DNA of 64,000 bases from Bolinopsis microptera (Eukaryota; Ctenophora; Tentaculata; Lobata; Bolinopsidae), in assembly GCF_026151205.1 (NCBI RefSeq), contig NC_087076.1, forward strand, positions 5,694,902 through 5,758,901, written 5' to 3'. Below the pieces are notes generated by a model, which ran no database searches, was not told the DNA's origin, and saw nothing but the letters and a program-made list of their open reading frames with translations. Of the stretch, positions 21,269 to 36,100 are shown one piece after another; position 1 is the stretch's first letter, and each line of letters begins with the position of its first letter. The translations under genes were made by a program, and so were the position numbers.

Positions 21269-23660
21269 CTTATGAATAGACAATCATGGCGCCACAGCCC
21301 AATTCAAATATAACAACCAGGAAATACTATCACCTTATCGCAGATTAGTATTACATGATAAGGACTAGGATGTAATCAACACTAAAACAGATGTTCTATA
21401 CATTATACATCTTCAGTTTTAATGACTCAAAATATATCTAATAGAAATAAAGTATAAGAATCACCTCACATCGATTGATATGCAGGAAATAATTTATGAT
21501 TAAAATACGCGCTCGTGGTGGAATATTCTAGAATGCAATAAGTACAAGACCCATAGGCGTGAATATATTGATATTCGATGCACTACGTACCAATAGAAAG
21601 CAAATTGGGCGCGGCATACAGCATTCACTGTGTCATAAATGTGGGAACGTGAGATCCTAATTTTACATATTGTATCTTCGATATCTGAAATACTAACTCA
21701 TCGAGATCTATATAATACAGGGTGGGCCAAAAGTCAGTGTGCAAACGTTGGCCTTAATAGCTCAGTCACTGAGTGCCCAATTGAAAAACTTCCTTCTAGT
21801 ATGACTAAGTACCACCACTGGTTCGAGGAATTTGTCAACTCGAAAAATATTCGCGTTCATTTTTTTCAAATGGAGGTTCATTTTCACATTTATTTGACAG
21901 TTTGGATAGTCGGATCAAGCTAAATGTTATTGAATTGTGTTTGGCCATTCGAATTACGTTTGTCCTGAAAGAATTAGAACTGTAGCTTCTCAGATGACCG
22001 AGATACGAAGCATAACGAGTTTATTCATTACGTGTGATCAGGTGATTGGTTTACCTAATCACGTGATAAGGTGACCCCGTTAACTACCCCGTTAAACATT
22101 ATGGGAATTGTTAAGGGTGCCCAATTAAGGTGTCGTGTCACGGTGTCACATAATCACCCAGTCAATTTTGTTAACGAGATACACAAAATGCTTGATAACT
22201 TCGTCATTTCTAATCCGTTTTGCCTCATGTTTTCGGATCATATGCAACATTTGATAATCTACCGTCTCTGAAAAAATTAGGCGTTCAGCATTTTCAGAGA
22301 AAACAATATAGGTGTTTTAATATTGAATGGGCGTGGTCTAAAATATTCGAATTTTCAAATTTTGACGACGGAATCCTCGAACCAGTAAGTACAGTATGCC
22401 ATCTGCAAAGCAACAGCTCTCAAATATAAAACACGGCGGAGGTATAAGACCCAACGTTTGCACACTGACTTTTGGCCCACCCTGTATATATATATATAGC
22501 TTAGACATTATAAACATAAATAAGTTCGGCATGTCTAGTTTGCTTTGGTGAGATTTATAACTAACGTTTGATCAAATTCTGCTTCTTATGAATAGACAAT
22601 CATGGCGCCACAGCCCAATTCAAATATAACAACCAGGAAATACTATCACCTTATCGCAGATTAGTATTACATGATAAGGACTAGGATGTAATCAACACTA
22701 AAACAGATGTTCTATACATTATACATCTTCAGTTTTAATGACTCAAAATATATCTAATAGAAATAAAGTGTAAGAATCACCTCACATCGATTGATATGCA
22801 CGAAATAATTTATGATTAAAATACGCGCTCGTGGTGGAATATTCTAGAATGCAATAAGTACAAGACCCATAGGCGTGAATATATTGATATTCGATGCACT
22901 ACGTACCAATAGAAAGCAAATTGGGCGCGGCATACAGCATTCACTGTGTCATAAATGTGGGAACGTGAGATCCTAATTTTACGTATTGTATCTTCGATAT
23001 CTGAAATACTAACTCATCGAGAGCTATATATAGCTTGGAAATTATAAACATAAATAAGTTCGACATGTCTAGTTTGCTTTGGTGAGATTTATAACTAACG
23101 TTTGATCAAATTCTGCTTCTTATGAATAGACAATCATGGCGCCACAGCCCAATTCAAATATAACATCCAGGAAATACTATCACCTTATCGCAGATTAGTA
23201 TTACATGATAAGGACTAGGATGTAATCAACACTAAAACAGCTGTTCTATACATTATACATCTTCAGTTTTAATGACTCAAAATATATCTAATAGAAATAA
23301 AGTATAAGAATCACCTCACATCGATTGATATGCAGGAAATAATTTATGATTAAAATACGCGCTCGTGGTGGAATATTCTAGAATGCAATAAGTACAAGAC
23401 CCATAGGCGTGAATATATTGATATTCGATGCACTACGTACCAATTATAGAAAGCAAATTGGGCGCGGCATACAGCATTCACTGTGTCATAAATGTGGGAA
23501 CGTGAGATCCTAATTTTACATATTGTATCTTCGATATCTGAAATACTAACTCATCGAGAGCTATATATAGCTTGGAAATTATAAACATAAATAAGTTCGA
23601 CACGTCTAGTTTGCTTTGGTGAGATTTATAAGTTCTAACGTTTGATCAAATTCTGCTTTC
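21269..23660. repeat. Tandem repeat, 537-bp unit, three copies
   Basis: Units at 21269-22507 (interrupted by a MITE), 22508-23044 and 23045-23582, with a partial fourth to about 23660. Each contains gaatagacaatcatggcgcc and taaacataaataagttcg(g/a)ca. Copies are almost identical. No coding content. Confidence 0.85.
21718..22484. mobile_element. Tc1/mariner-like MITE, 767 bp
   Basis: Perfect 34-bp terminal inverted repeats beginning CAGGGTGGGCCAAAAGTC, flanked by TA on both sides (21716-21717, 22485-22486). TA duplication plus CAGGGTGG tips fit the Tc1/mariner group. No intact transposase frame. It lies inside the first unit of the 537-bp tandem array; the other two units show the uninterrupted site. 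Confidence 0.85.
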
Positions 23661-23700
23661 CCGGCCAAATTTGGCTACAAAGAAAGTGTGATAAAACATT

Positions 23701-23867
23701 AATCACATGCCTTCTCATGCGATATCAACATTTTCAAAACTCGGCAAGCCTCGTGATTGAAAATGTCGATATAACCCTCGGCAAGCCTCGGGAAATATCG
23801 AAACTTTCGCTAACTCGGCAAGCCTCGTGGGCGAAAGTTTTGATATCGCATAAGAAGGCATGTGATA
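23701..23867. mobile_element. Short foldback MITE, 167 bp
   Basis: Inverted ends of about 27 bp (AATCACATGCCTTCTCATGC and complement with one or two mismatches) enclose three copies of CTCGGCAAGCCTCG. A second hairpin (caaatattc...gaatatttg) follows at 23888-23919. Family unknown. Confidence 0.65.
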
Positions 23868-24122
23868 AATGTATAATATGTTATATCAAATATTCATCTG
23901 ACAGGTAGAATATTTGATATATTTATCTAATTTTATGTTATTCTTCTATATGAAATACTTTTATATTAAAGTAAATATTAACCAGTGTACCAAAGGCAAA
24001 AGCTGGTGCCCAAACAACAAGTATCAAAGGTTTTTATTTTGAATATGATCATACCCTGTGAAGTTTTACAATTCTGTCTATATAGATGTCAAAAGGTATT
24101 CATGGTATTATTTTAGTATTAC

Positions 24123-27100
24123 CTTTTGTAATTTGGATGCATGTTGTCGACGAATCTATTTTGTGACTGTAAACAGCTGACTCCGTGCATTTAGCAGTGG
24201 TATTTGATTCTGAATCAAGTCTGTATCCTACATCACAGAATATCGTGACTGAAACTCCTGCGGGGACTTCACCACCCGGACTTAGAAATCCATGTTCCAC
24301 TGAGAGTGGAGGACAATACACTGAAAGTGAAATTTAAAAATGTTAGAGTATGAGTTTTAAGCACTTGAAGGAATCAAATAATCGGCATGTTTTGACCAGG
24401 TATTTGACAAACATTGCAAACTGGAGGTACCAAAAGTGACAAAAAGAACTCCCAAACTTAACCCATGGATTACAGACAGTATCATCCAGTCTGTAGAAAG
24501 AAAGCATGAACTGCGTAAGGAGTGGTCTGACACCGTTACTAATAAGAACCCTGGTGGTAATATCTTGCTCTACCAAGTATTTAGTGATTATCGTAGGATG
24601 CTTAAAGCTATCATTAAAGCTGCCAAACGTTGGCATTACTGTAACGAAATCCTAAACAACTGTGAAAATAGCAAGAAAACCTGGCAAATTATTAACGAAC
24701 TCAGGGGCAAAAAGAAGAGGCAAACCAAGCCCCCATTTATCATTGACAACCAAAGAATAGTTGATAGAAGAGCTATTGCTAATGGATTCAATACTTGGTT
24801 TGTCTCTATTGCACCAAAGCTGAATGAGACACTGAATAATCTATCTTATGGTCTGCCTATATTACCCATGAAAACTTTCTATGACTTCCTGAACCCAAGA
24901 AATGAAAAAATATTAGGCTAGAAGATTGCTCCTTGAACGAAATATTGAAAATCATAAGCGAGTTCGAAAATGGTAAAGCCAGTGACATTCCCATAAGTGT
25001 AGTAAAAAAGTCATCTCATGTAATTGCACCTGTATTATCGAATTACTTCAATATCCTTATGACCAAAGGTATATTTCCAGATGTCCTGAAGACTGGTAAA
25101 ATAACTCCTGTATATAAGAAAGGTAACCCAGAAGAAATCGAGAACTACCGTCCTATCTCCACACTGTCCGTCTTCGGTAAGATCTTTGAAAAGCTCATAT
25201 ATTCTAGAATATACGGATTTGTTAGCTCCCAGGGAGTTATATCGAAGACACAGTTTGGATTTAGGAAATCTCACTCAACATCTCATGCAGTCAATTACTC
25301 TGTAAATTTGATTACGAAATCTCTTAAACTTAAGAATCATGTTTTAGGAATATTCATTGACCTAAGCAAAGCTTTTGACACTATCGACCATTCAACACTT
25401 CTTATAAAATTAGAGGGATGTGGAGTGAGAGGAGTTGCAAATAACCTCATCAAAAGCTACTTGACAAACAGGCAACAATACACCGAAGTTGTAGGAGAAA
25501 AATCAGATACCCTATCTATCCAATTTGGTGTCCCACAGGGTTCAATTCTTGGACCTCTCCTATTTCTTCTTTATATGAACGACATCACAAACAGTTCTAA
25601 ACTAGGATCATTTGTTACCTTTGCTGATGATACCAATATATTTGTTGTCGGCAAAACAAAACGTGAGGCATATGAACGAGGAAATGAGCTTTTGTCATCA
25701 TTGAAGTCTTATATGAGAGCGAATAAGTTACATATAAACATGTCCAAGTGCTGCTACATACACTTCAAACCCACCATGGCAGGTTCTAAGTCAGAGACTT
25801 TATCACACCCTGAAGTTGCATTAACTATAGACAACTTTCCAATCAAAAAGGTTTCATCCGCAAAATTTCTGGGTGTTATAATTGACGAGAACCTATCATG
25901 GGATGATCACATCAAAGCACTTAAGCGAACTCTAAATCATTCCACATCCACTTTATGTAGACTTCGCTGCTCCCTTCCAGAATTTCTACACCAACAATTA
26001 TATTATACCCTGTTCGAATCACATCTTTCCTACTGTATATCTGTATGGGGTGGGGCAGCGAAACAACGTATAAGCTCATTATTTACTGCTCAGAAGTACT
26101 GTCTCAGAGTACTATTTGGTGACAGGCTGGCGTACCTTGATAAGTTCAAGACTTGTGCACGTACTAGGCCCATAGGACACCAGAAACTTGACCAAAATTT
26201 TTCATAAAAGAGCACACCAAACCGATATTTAAGCATAATAATATTCTATCTATACAAAATCTCTATACATACCACAGTTACCTCGAGCTCTACAAGATAA
26301 TGAAATTCCGTGCTCCAATATCCCTACATGAGGGTTACACATGTTCCTCAAGGAAACCCTGTCTTCTAATCTCTCAGGCAGACCCACCTGACAATCACAA
26401 CACTAGATCAACCAAAATTTTTAACATTTTAACCCCAAAGTTCAGAATGACTGACTTTACTACTAGTGTAATGTGCTTGCGAGGTAAGTTAAAACGTGCG
26501 CTATTAGCTAATCAACATAATCACGCCCTGCTTGATTGGACCGTCAAAGATTTTGACTGCACAAATGTTATTGTCCAAACATAACTGGCTGGTCACACAC
26601 ATCTCAATTAAAATTACGCTAGGCCACTGTTTTCCAAGTCTTGTCCTGTGAGTAAAGTATGTGTGAGAAAGTTTTAATAAAATCATTGTATATTTATTTT
26701 TGAATTTAAAAAATCTAATTTGAGAATGAAGGTTAAAGAAATTTTTAATTAGCACTGTATAGTTTAAGATATTTATAGCTTATTATAACAATTGATACAA
26801 AGGCCATAATCTTTCACCAGCTCTCCAATATCCACCTTGAAGCTGCATTTTATATCCTAAATATAAACTAAATCATGTTTTAGTGTAGACTTTTTGTCAC
26901 AACAAGACTGCAACCTATAGTAACAATTATAAACAGAACCTCTAATGTCTGCTAACAATTTTTCTTCTAGTCCTAATCTGAGCCTTGTCTCTAAAAACTT
27001 AACTGAACTAGCGTTTCGGTGTGTGCAAAAGCTTCCAGGCACGCGCATTCCTTGCCCCGTTAGTTACCTGTCCTTCATAAACCAAACTAGCAGTCAGGAC

Positions 27101-30100
27101 AAAAAGTCATACACCAAATGGGCATTATATTTTATGAATTGTTTTACATCTTTTTATTCTGTAAAAATGTGCTAAAATTAAATTTCTTGTTTCATTGGAA
27201 AATTTTTTGTTTCATTGATTGAATAATTGCAAATAATGCAATATAAAGCTATTTGGTGGACGTGAAAATTGAAATGTATATATTATGCTACGAAATATTG
27301 TATTTAGTAACAACCCCAACCTCCCCAGTCCCTGAACAATATTCAGATCAAATTTATGGGAGAAGTTCTCCCATAAATTTGATCTGAATTATAATTCGGG
27401 GAAACGCAATTATAATTCTCAAAACAGAACTGTACCTTTTGTGCAAATATTGCAGCTTCTTTTACAGTTCTCTTTCATGTACAGAATGTAATCTCCTGTT
27501 GGATGATTTATAGTTATCGCATTGGATATAATTTTGAATCATGTGTAAAATGTGTTCCTGTTCCTCCTTGTATTACTACTTAACTTAACACATTTGGATA
27601 ATTCCAACAGATTCCCCGAAGAGATATAACCTGAATACAATCAATGTCTTTTTTATTGTGTTTTCTCAGTGTAAAATGGGAAATTATACAAACCTGTGTC
27701 ACAATGCCCCAAAGAAGCCCATTGAATGCAATCAGCAGCATCGTCGTGACACTCACTTTCAACTGAAACAAAAAAATATTAATTCATATCTTTATTTCAA
27801 AATTTGACTGCACTTAGGATCAAAAGAAGAAAAAAGAAAAAACAATTTTTTGTGAACAACCCCTAAGTGAAGTAACTGCACCCACACGCAACCTTTAAAA
27901 TTTCGGAGCTGAGAGTATAGACACACGCCACACATGATTTCAGCTATAATATTATGATTATTTATGATTTAGCTTTAAGATCAAAATGCTTACCACTGCA
28001 TGTAGGTATATCACAATACTCCCATCGAGGCACAGTTCCCTCAGCATTATAACACCAGGCGCCTGATTCACTGAGGAAAATGATGACACATGTTATAATG
28101 AATAATTTATTATGGAACAATGATTATGGAACACTGCCAGATACCAGATATCAGATATTGAAGACTTACCCGTCTGGATTTCTGCAATAGTTCTCTTGCA
28201 GTCCTGAATCAGAGTATCTGAAAATGTTTTTGTAATAAGCTATTGTCCTAAAGTAGGTAGTTTTGTGAATCGTAACTAACAATTTGGATTCTTCCGAGAG
28301 CCCTTTTAGAAACATTTCGAAGAATAAATCTAAATCTGGATTATGCCGTATTGTTGCCGCCTGTGGGTGAGACTAGCTTATACCTGTTGTGCCTTAGAAG
28401 CACCAAGAAAACTTACCTCTCAGCAGTTCTGCTGTGTTTATTAGGTGATTGAGAGTCCCATCTCTGGCAGACGTGTCCTGATACTGTGACAGATACAGTT
28501 CCCCTGTAGTCTGATCCATCCGCTTTACCAACACACTCGTCTGGAGCTGGAGTTAACCCATTTGTTAATCTTTTTAGAAACGTTAATAATGAATAAAAGT
28601 ACCCAACGCGAGCTGACTACTCAGAATGCGCGAGCACGTCAACATAAAATTTTTCGCGCCCTACAAACTTCGGTAGACCTTATAATTTGCAACTGAACGC
28701 TTGCGTATGTCGTAGTTCAAGCTGCGCGCGCGGTATGAGTATTTTCATTGCATCATACAACATAAATTATCGGATTATAAGTAGAAGCTATTTGTACAGG
28801 GATTTTCTCATCGATACTTTAAATGACTAATCTTTAAAAAACAAGGTCGATTCTTATACAATTACAATATATTTTGCATATGCGCGTTAAATCAATTCGT
28901 TATCATGTAATAATGTGTGTCATACTTAAAGCTAGGAATATTTGTGTAATATGGATTTTCATTCTAAAACATGGAAAGATTTCATCAATTAATGTAACTT
29001 GGTACCATATGGTTTATTTGATCTTATATGTTATCGATTTATATAGTTTTACGTTATCGTGTATCATATATTGATAGTTATACATTATTATTATACAATT
29101 ACAACGAGTCCAACCCAGCGCGCGTTTTGGTAGTTTATAAACCTACAAATAATTTTATCCCCTGATAAACTCCAAGATATTATACATCAACGGATTATAA
29201 TCTCATTGTATAGTCACATAACATGATACCATGACCTAAATTTTGACAAATGGCTAAGCTCTTGACAAAAATTATAACCTGTAAAAGTCATAAAAATGAT
29301 AACTTCACATAATCGGGTGGAAATCATGCTTTTTAAAATTTTTCACGAAAGTTTTTAACAGCATATTGTTTATCACATTTTTTTACACAATATTTGAATC
29401 ATGTTGTAATTTTGTTTTCCAATATTTTGATCAAAAATAATTTTTATTTGGATTTCAAAGTACGCACTACGCCGCGCAGTTAGAAATCGTAATTGTTCTG
29501 AACAAGTGAGATTTGAGATTTAATCATTATTTTCACAAGTGAGTCGATATATTGATATCCTATCTGTTTTCGTTGCTGCTCACAGCATAGAGCTTCAATG
29601 CTCAAACCGTATATCTAGTTGATAGTAAAGTAGTATAGAAGTAGTAAAGTAGTATAGAAGCTGTTTCGTTGCACATTGAAATACAGATATTACTAAATGA
29701 TCTTGAGAGGTTATTTAATGTAATCGATTTAGTGTTACTGCCTTTAAGCTGTGATGTGCTGGAGACTACTAAAACTTGTTCTAGTATAGAAAAGCACAGC
29801 GGATTTTGCTATCATGTTACACTTTTGTAGATCAGGATCGAATTTGAACGTATTACTCCTAAACAGATTATTTCAATCCTGCATTATATGGAAATATCGA
29901 TAACCCATTCGAGCCTTTTTTTAAATGTGTTTATGTTTTTGAAAAAGTATATTATTGTGATACTTCCATGTATTAAATTGTTTAAATGGTATGGTAAAGA
30001 ACAGTACACAGATACTTATTCTTTGATGCCCCGAAACACATTCCTAGCTCTAGATCTGCCTTACATTTCAATAATGGCTCTTTCATCACATTTGCTTGAT

Positions 30101-33100
30101 AACTGCTGATTTGTAATGCTTAAAATTGATCCCACTCAGTTTGACTATCTTAGGTTAGCTGTAATATCGAACTCGACAGTAGCTTCCTCTGTCATGTCGG
30201 AGATCTCAGGAGACGACTTGGTATTTTGTGTCAAGAAGAGGTTAACCTCCCACTTAACAAGATAAACATCAAATTCATAGGTTTGTCTCTATTTTGATGG
30301 TTACTGATACAGCAGTTCATGTGTTTAGAATGCATGGGTTAAATTCTAATTAAATTCGGTAATAAATATTACTGCAAATGTTGTAAACGGTAAAACCATT
30401 GTGTATAAGACAGTCAATTATCTCAGGAGTGCCAAAAAGGTACCGTTTAAACGAGAGGACTTCACTGATGACAGAGATGTGGAAAAGACTACGTCCTTCT
30501 CTGGAAAACTACAAGGATAAAATACCCACCTTCTTCGGGAAAAAGTCCATCATATGCGAAAGGTAAATCGTTTATTTTTGAAAACCCGATCACGATCAAA
30601 GCATATACAATTTGGGCATGTCCCAGCCAACTTAAGCCGAAAATCTGGCTTTGAAATCTTTAATTTGAAAACACCCAAAAATGTAGTTAATATACCCCTC
30701 CACCATACCAGATCGATTTTAAGTCAACCAAGGCATAATTACTGCCCAAAAAGCCTGTTCCAAATTTGTCTCAATTCTGTTCCAGAATCCCAACTTCTCT
30801 GAAACCAAAATGGAACATTGCCCACAAAGCCTTTTCTGAGGATGCTAGGGCCACCAAACTTTTCAAGGACACTCCTGGTATCGATACCAATCGATTCTGA
30901 TCGCCTTCAACTCAGTTTAGGCGATTTTAGGGTAAAGTTCATTTTTGTTCATTTCATGAACCAGGGGATCATTTTGCACTAAAAAGGTTTTTTTAAAGTT
31001 GAACAAAAAATGTCACAATTTGATGTGTGAAAATAGTGCTTTCGATGTGAAACTGGATGATTCTTGACGCACCCTATCCCTTCGGTGGAGTATTAAATTT
31101 CAAAGAAAAAAACTTCTGAGTTGCTGAACATGTTAGTAAACAATATGCTACCATACCATATCGATTCCATGCCAGTCCAGGCATGATTACCGCTAAAAAG
31201 CATGTTTCTAAATTTGTGTCAATTGTTTCCACCATCTCAACTACTCTGAAACCAAAATAGAAACATTGCCCCAGAGCCCTTTTTGAACATGCTAGGCACA
31301 CCAAACTTCTCAGGGACACTCCTGGTATCAATACCGACCGATTCCAATTGGTTTTAGCCCAATTCAGGGGATTCTAGGAAAATGTTCATTTTGTGTTCAT
31401 TTCATTCATTCCATGAACCAGGGGAGTATTTTGCAAGTCTAAGTGGCTGGAAATGTTAGTACATGTGTCCTTCTACCATACCAGATAGATTCCAAGTGGA
31501 CACGTTCAAAAAAAGGTGGCACTAGAGATTGATTTTTTTTAAATGAGTTTTAAAAATGGTCATTGCTCTTTGTTGGTTGATATATCTATCTATACCTTTA
31601 GAAATTCGATTAAATTTCATGATCCTGAAATCACGGAGTCTGTAGTGCTTATATCACAGGAGTTATCGTTATTTGTGTGCCAATGATTCAAAAATCACAC
31701 AATTAGAAATGCAAGATGAATCAACACTAGATAATCTGAAAAGTACTATTCACAAAGACGCCAAAATTGATATGGTGACTATAATGCATGTAAGGAATAA
31801 AATGTCTTATCTGAAATTGTTATTGGTGCCAAAATGATTCAAAAATCACAACTTAAACATTGGAAATGAGCCTATTTTGAGCAATGATTATTGAATCATC
31901 TTACGTTTTTATTGGCTTTCTATCATTTGTTAGGGTACAAAATAGTATTAAATAGTATTAAAACCAGTTAATATGATTCAAAAATCACATTTTCGTTATT
32001 GGTGCGCTATTAAGTCTCACTATAGTAAGCCTTAAATTAAGTGCACAATATGACAACATATATCCATTCTATGGTTCTTATTATGTGATTTTTGAATCCA
32101 TGTCTAAGCTTATACCATATTGAAGGCCTTTGAGCGATAATTTTTGATCTGGGTGGTTAAATGATTCAAAAATCACACAAATCTGGCTACCAACTATGTA
32201 ATTTTCTTTAAAGTATGACAATTGAATCATATGTAATGTTCAAGTTGTAATGACATTTTGAAAAGAAAGGTAATGAATCGATTATCACATTTCAAAAATT
32301 CAATTAGGTATTATACGTAACTGATTGATTCATTTGTCACAGTATGGAGACAAAATTATCATGGCTTGAGTAGTAAAAGTACTTGCCTAGTTTAATCAGT
32401 TTAAAATCAGTGTTTTGTGATTATTGATTCCACTATTACTCTAATAACGAACTTCTCCATGGCCATAAACAAGTGCAGTGTCACAACAAATTACTGCAGA
32501 TTTACTATGAATACCAACCTGATATAGAGCCAAAAAGTGATGTTGTTGTTGTGAAACCAGTATTTCTGGTACCCATAGGGGATTTGAAATCAACTTATAA
32601 ATCAAATGTCATTCCTCAAAGTATCATAATCAAACCCCGGGCGAGTCCAAAATTAGAAACCTGAGTATTGATTCATATGAAATATGAATATCTCTTAAAC
32701 GATAAAATTTCCTGAACCAGATCTGACTCGCTATGTCTGTTCAGACATGTTTGTCTGCCAGATCGTGGTACCTGAGTCCCTTCATTGCCGTGCATTGAAA
32801 TCACACAATAACACACAAAGCTAGAATCACGGCAAATCGACATTCATCGCTTTTTCATCGGAGTACTAATGGACAGTGTTCAAATGGACAGTGTACATTC
32901 CCCTGATACAGCATAATTTCAATACATGCTCATTTATGTGATTTTTGACTCATTATGGCACTTTTAACCATCTAAATTCTCTAAATATTAGTTAGCATGA
33001 TATAATTGACATTGATAGAGTTCATTGTTACAATCATTCCGTTGATATTCATATCACATTCATCATTCTAAAATACTTAGTCAGAATTAACCCTGTATGT

Positions 33101-36100
33101 GATAATTGCATCGTAACTCCACATTTAACCGGTGATTCTTTGCACTTTTAACACTCAGCTATCTCAAAAAGGTTCAATAATCACATTGAGAAGCAGGACA
33201 CACTCACAGAATGTAAATTCATGATTAGAGGTGCAAGAAATGAATATTTTGTGATTTCTGGCTCATATCTGCACAATTAACAGATATAAAGAGATGAATG
33301 ACTTTATTATGTGACATTTGAATCTTTTTGGACCACATTAAAATTTGGTTAACTTTCATAGCATACTCCTTGAGATACAAGTATTTTAAAATGCTTCACA
33401 CAATTTTGGCAGTGAAAAATCAATCTCTAGTGCCACCTTTTTATGAACATGTCCATATTTCAATCAATGTCCAAGTCAGTACTAGCATAAATACGGCTGC
33501 AAAAGCCTTGTCTCACTTTTGTCTCAAATGTTTCCACCATCTCAACTACTCTGAAACCAAAATGGAAACATTGCCCCAGAGCCCTTTCTGAACATGCTAG
33601 GCACACCAAACTTCTCAGGGACACTCCTGGTATCAATACCGATCGATTCCAATCGGTTTTAGTTTAATTCAGGCGAGTGAAAAGAAAATGTTCATTTTAT
33701 GTTCATTTCATTCATTCCATGAATCAGGGAATATTTCCCAGGAGGCTGAAAATGTTAGTACACATGCCCCTCTATCATACCAGGGCAAATCCCACTTCAG
33801 TTCACGGACATATACAGCCGGAAAACATGTATCAGAAGTTGTCTCAAATGTTTCCACGAACTCGGATTCATCTTCTGTGGCGGCTGGCGCGAATTCGATT
33901 TTCGGTAAAAACCACATCAGTTTTCAAATTTGAGATATTTTTAGCGCGCGGCGCGCGCACTGCGTGTTAAATTTTAAATTTACGCCAGCTAGCAGGTGTC
34001 AGATTTACTGGTTATAATTATGGGAAGTCCATCTATGTTTATTATTAATAATTTTTGGTTGACTATTTATTTTCCCCAGGAAACTTACTCACGTGCGAAA
34101 GACGAACTCTAAGAATTGGAGAATAACGGCAGTAGACAGCAGCTAACTTCCCCTGTACTCAACGACATTGAACAATAGACATGAAATGACTCGCTGACCC
34201 CATACAAAGTACTTGTGCTCGGAGGCAGAATTTGGCATCGTTTGGGTCGAGAGATTTCCAAGGGTAATGATACAGTTAAACTGTATAAAAATACCTCTCT
34301 AAAACAACCTTCTCCTGGTCGGCCATGTCCCTCATCCTGCACTTGACCCCTGCAGAGGTCACAAGAACATCGGAGCACAAATGAGCGAGAAACGGGGAAG
34401 CCTTAGCTTCCGGGTCAAGGACTGCATCACTAGCACCTACCTATTGAACCTATTGATAGGTTTAAAAGTAGGCATCTTCACGCAATCTGCGGACCACCTC
34501 CTAGCAGCGAAATACGGATATACCCTCCCTATTACATGCGTTCAACCGGCACCCGAACCACACGCTGTTTCTTAGACACAACTTCCCACTTAAATCAGTG
34601 TCCTGTCGCATCAACTGGCATCAGCAAGTGGCGACACTGTGTAGACTCAACCCTGAGCTTGATCAGAATCTTCAGTCACAAACCTGACACCGTTTCGGGG
34701 CTTGCAATACGGTTTTCTGTCAGGCTCCCAGCAGTTTCTTTTGGACCACTATCTCATCTGACAATCACCCGAGGATACCTGCCAGAGCTCGCAATTTACG
34801 ACGAGTTAGCTTATGGCACCTCTGGCTGTTAAGTGAAGTCATAAAGCTCAAACAGCTCTCATCTCCCATTCTCTCTTCCTAGACAGCAGACCTGGGAGAA
34901 ACTCCTTCTAGCCGGACGTCACGCGTGATGTACGAGAAACTACGGACAGGTGTGTACCTATACTTTTTAAAATTACACATTTCGTCTGGATTGTGATTCA
35001 CTGCAAAACAAGTCGCAGGTTCCAATTGTAGAACTATAAAATTTTAATAATTCATGGTTGATTATACGGCCTAAGCGGTATACAAATAAAGCGTTATTAT
35101 TATTATTGCCTCTAATCCTCAGGGTACTCCTACTTGCGTGCGAAAGACAAAGGCAGCAAGAATCGAAGAACAGAACCCCGACCACACTGCTTGTGAGAAA
35201 TGAGCAGCTCTTGATCTAGGACAAAAAACTTTCTTCTGTTTAATATCTAAAACGTGTTACGTGTGATATTACACCAACTTTTGATTAATAATACGAAACT
35301 TTATACCTTATAAAGTATGATATTTAAACACGAAAATTTACATTCTGAAATTGGTATAGTGTTCCTTTAACTGTTCCTTCAACTTTCATCGTAGCTTTTT
35401 TCAAAATATTCTTCAGTGCCATCAACAAACAGATTTTTTCATTTGACTGAACTGTGCCATATTTGATATTGCCTCTGTATTTTATAGGGAAAATTTTTTA
35501 AATCTTGCAAGTTGATGTAATTAAGTTTTAAGTTAACGTATTATAGATATGTTAACACTAGTTTATGTTTCAGTATTTAAATTGTTTCCATTTATAGTTT
35601 AACCGCTCCCTGTTGTAGAGTTATCAGATCTTTACTTAGGATAAACAATATAATATGAAATTCGATAATAATATTAATAAACATTAATTGTATTCACTGT
35701 TTTCTAGTCATCAAACTTCAGATCAGAAGGTGACCGGGACATGATTTTAGGCCTGACCGGGACCGGGACCGGGATAAAAAATGTGACTTGACCGGGACCG
35801 GGACTGAGATTATCAATTTACCGGGACCGGGACCAATAATTTCTGGGATTTCTATCTTACCGGGACTAGGACCGGGACCAACAATACAATTTTTTCGGGA
35901 TGACCGGGATTTTACCGGGATGACCGGGACCAAAACTGGTATTCTCATATTGAAAGCTGCAACTTTCATTTACATTATAATTGAACAATTTGAATAAGTA
36001 ATAACTAGAATATTAAATTAGAAAAAAATAGAAAAAACCCGTCAATATGGGGCATGGGCCTAATGTACTACACCAATAATGTTCATGTACTGATTACTCA

